Assembly: GCA_032622095.1 (NCBI GenBank)
Contig: CP136069.1
Location: 8,014,036-8,078,035 of the forward strand
Direction: 5' to 3'
Source of the DNA: Siphonodentalium dalli
Taxonomy: Eukaryota; Mollusca; Scaphopoda; Gadilida; Siphonodentaliidae
Length of the DNA stretch: 64,000 nucleotides
Positions within the stretch are counted from its first letter, which is position 1. Every line of letters starts with the position of its first letter. Below are positions 63,924 through 64,000 of the stretch, piece after piece. Position numbers and translations under genes: made by a program. Under the pieces are notes generated by a model, which made no database searches, had not been told where the DNA came from, and saw only the letters and a program-made list of their open reading frames with translations.

Positions 63924-64000
63924 CACAGGGCCCTTCTGTTGGTTAAAGGGTTAAAACAGCACATAAAGAGTGTGCGATAAGCAAAACACTCAACACCATG

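Noticed and set aside
1-64000. LTR retroelement or other virus-like element
   Set aside because: No pair of long terminal direct repeats with TG/CA ends and no reverse transcriptase, capsid or envelope-like frame was recognised. The direct repeats seen are better explained as tandem units or DNA-transposon families.

Overview
The window is AT-rich, intron-rich animal DNA dominated by transposable elements and simple and complex repeats. Three things point to a lophotrochozoan, most likely a marine mollusc: TIR transposons whose genes resemble FLYWCH/PHD MULE, THAP and BEN proteins, repeat modules of the kind where 'gagttatggccct' or 'gatttcgatgaaacttggtatg' phrases recur, and palindromic MITEs. 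This placement is inference. No bacterial features, rRNA or CRISPR were seen, and no LTR element or virus-like element could be supported.

One host gene can be followed through splice sites: a raver homologue (ribonucleoprotein PTB-binding protein) on the + strand. Its first recognised coding exon is at 14052-14315 and its eighth at 61639-61745; it continues beyond the right edge. All seven exon-exon joins keep the reading frame. The joined product (432 residues so far) has three RRM domains in the raver order and a GLLGPVP motif that fits the PTB-interacting motif of raver proteins. The introns run from about 0.8 to 18 kb and hold nearly all the other features.

Layout: 1-14 kb is intergenic, with a THAP-bearing TIR transposon (585-3843) directly followed by a MULE (3883-6217) with iterated-motif ends and an internally deleted transposase gene, then SINE-like/dispersed repeats, a 383-bp MULE-type MITE with a perfect 9-bp target duplication, and a TIR element with a 16-bp iteron array. 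Intron 1 (14.3-28.0 kb) holds a nested composite about 11.9 kb long with terminal iteron arrays, a BEN-like ORF and a coiled-coil ORF. Intron 2 (28.1-32.8 kb) holds a Helentron-like repeat into which two hAT-type elements, each with a perfect 8-bp duplication, have inserted, plus a 55-bp tandem array. Intron 3 (33.0-51.2 kb) holds a satellite of 199 units of 42 bp with no length change in 8358 bp. Because 42 is divisible by three it carries an unbroken 2820-codon frame. It lies between two related Helentron-like copies. Introns 4-8 hold palindromic MITEs, a minisatellite with dimeric higher-order structure, a tRNA-type SINE, a third Helentron-like copy and 67-bp perfect hairpins.

The best candidates for something new are the indel-free 42-bp satellite, the group of transposons with iterated 16-21-bp ends (two families sharing an AAGGTCCCA core), and the crowding of hairpin MITEs against raver splice acceptors.
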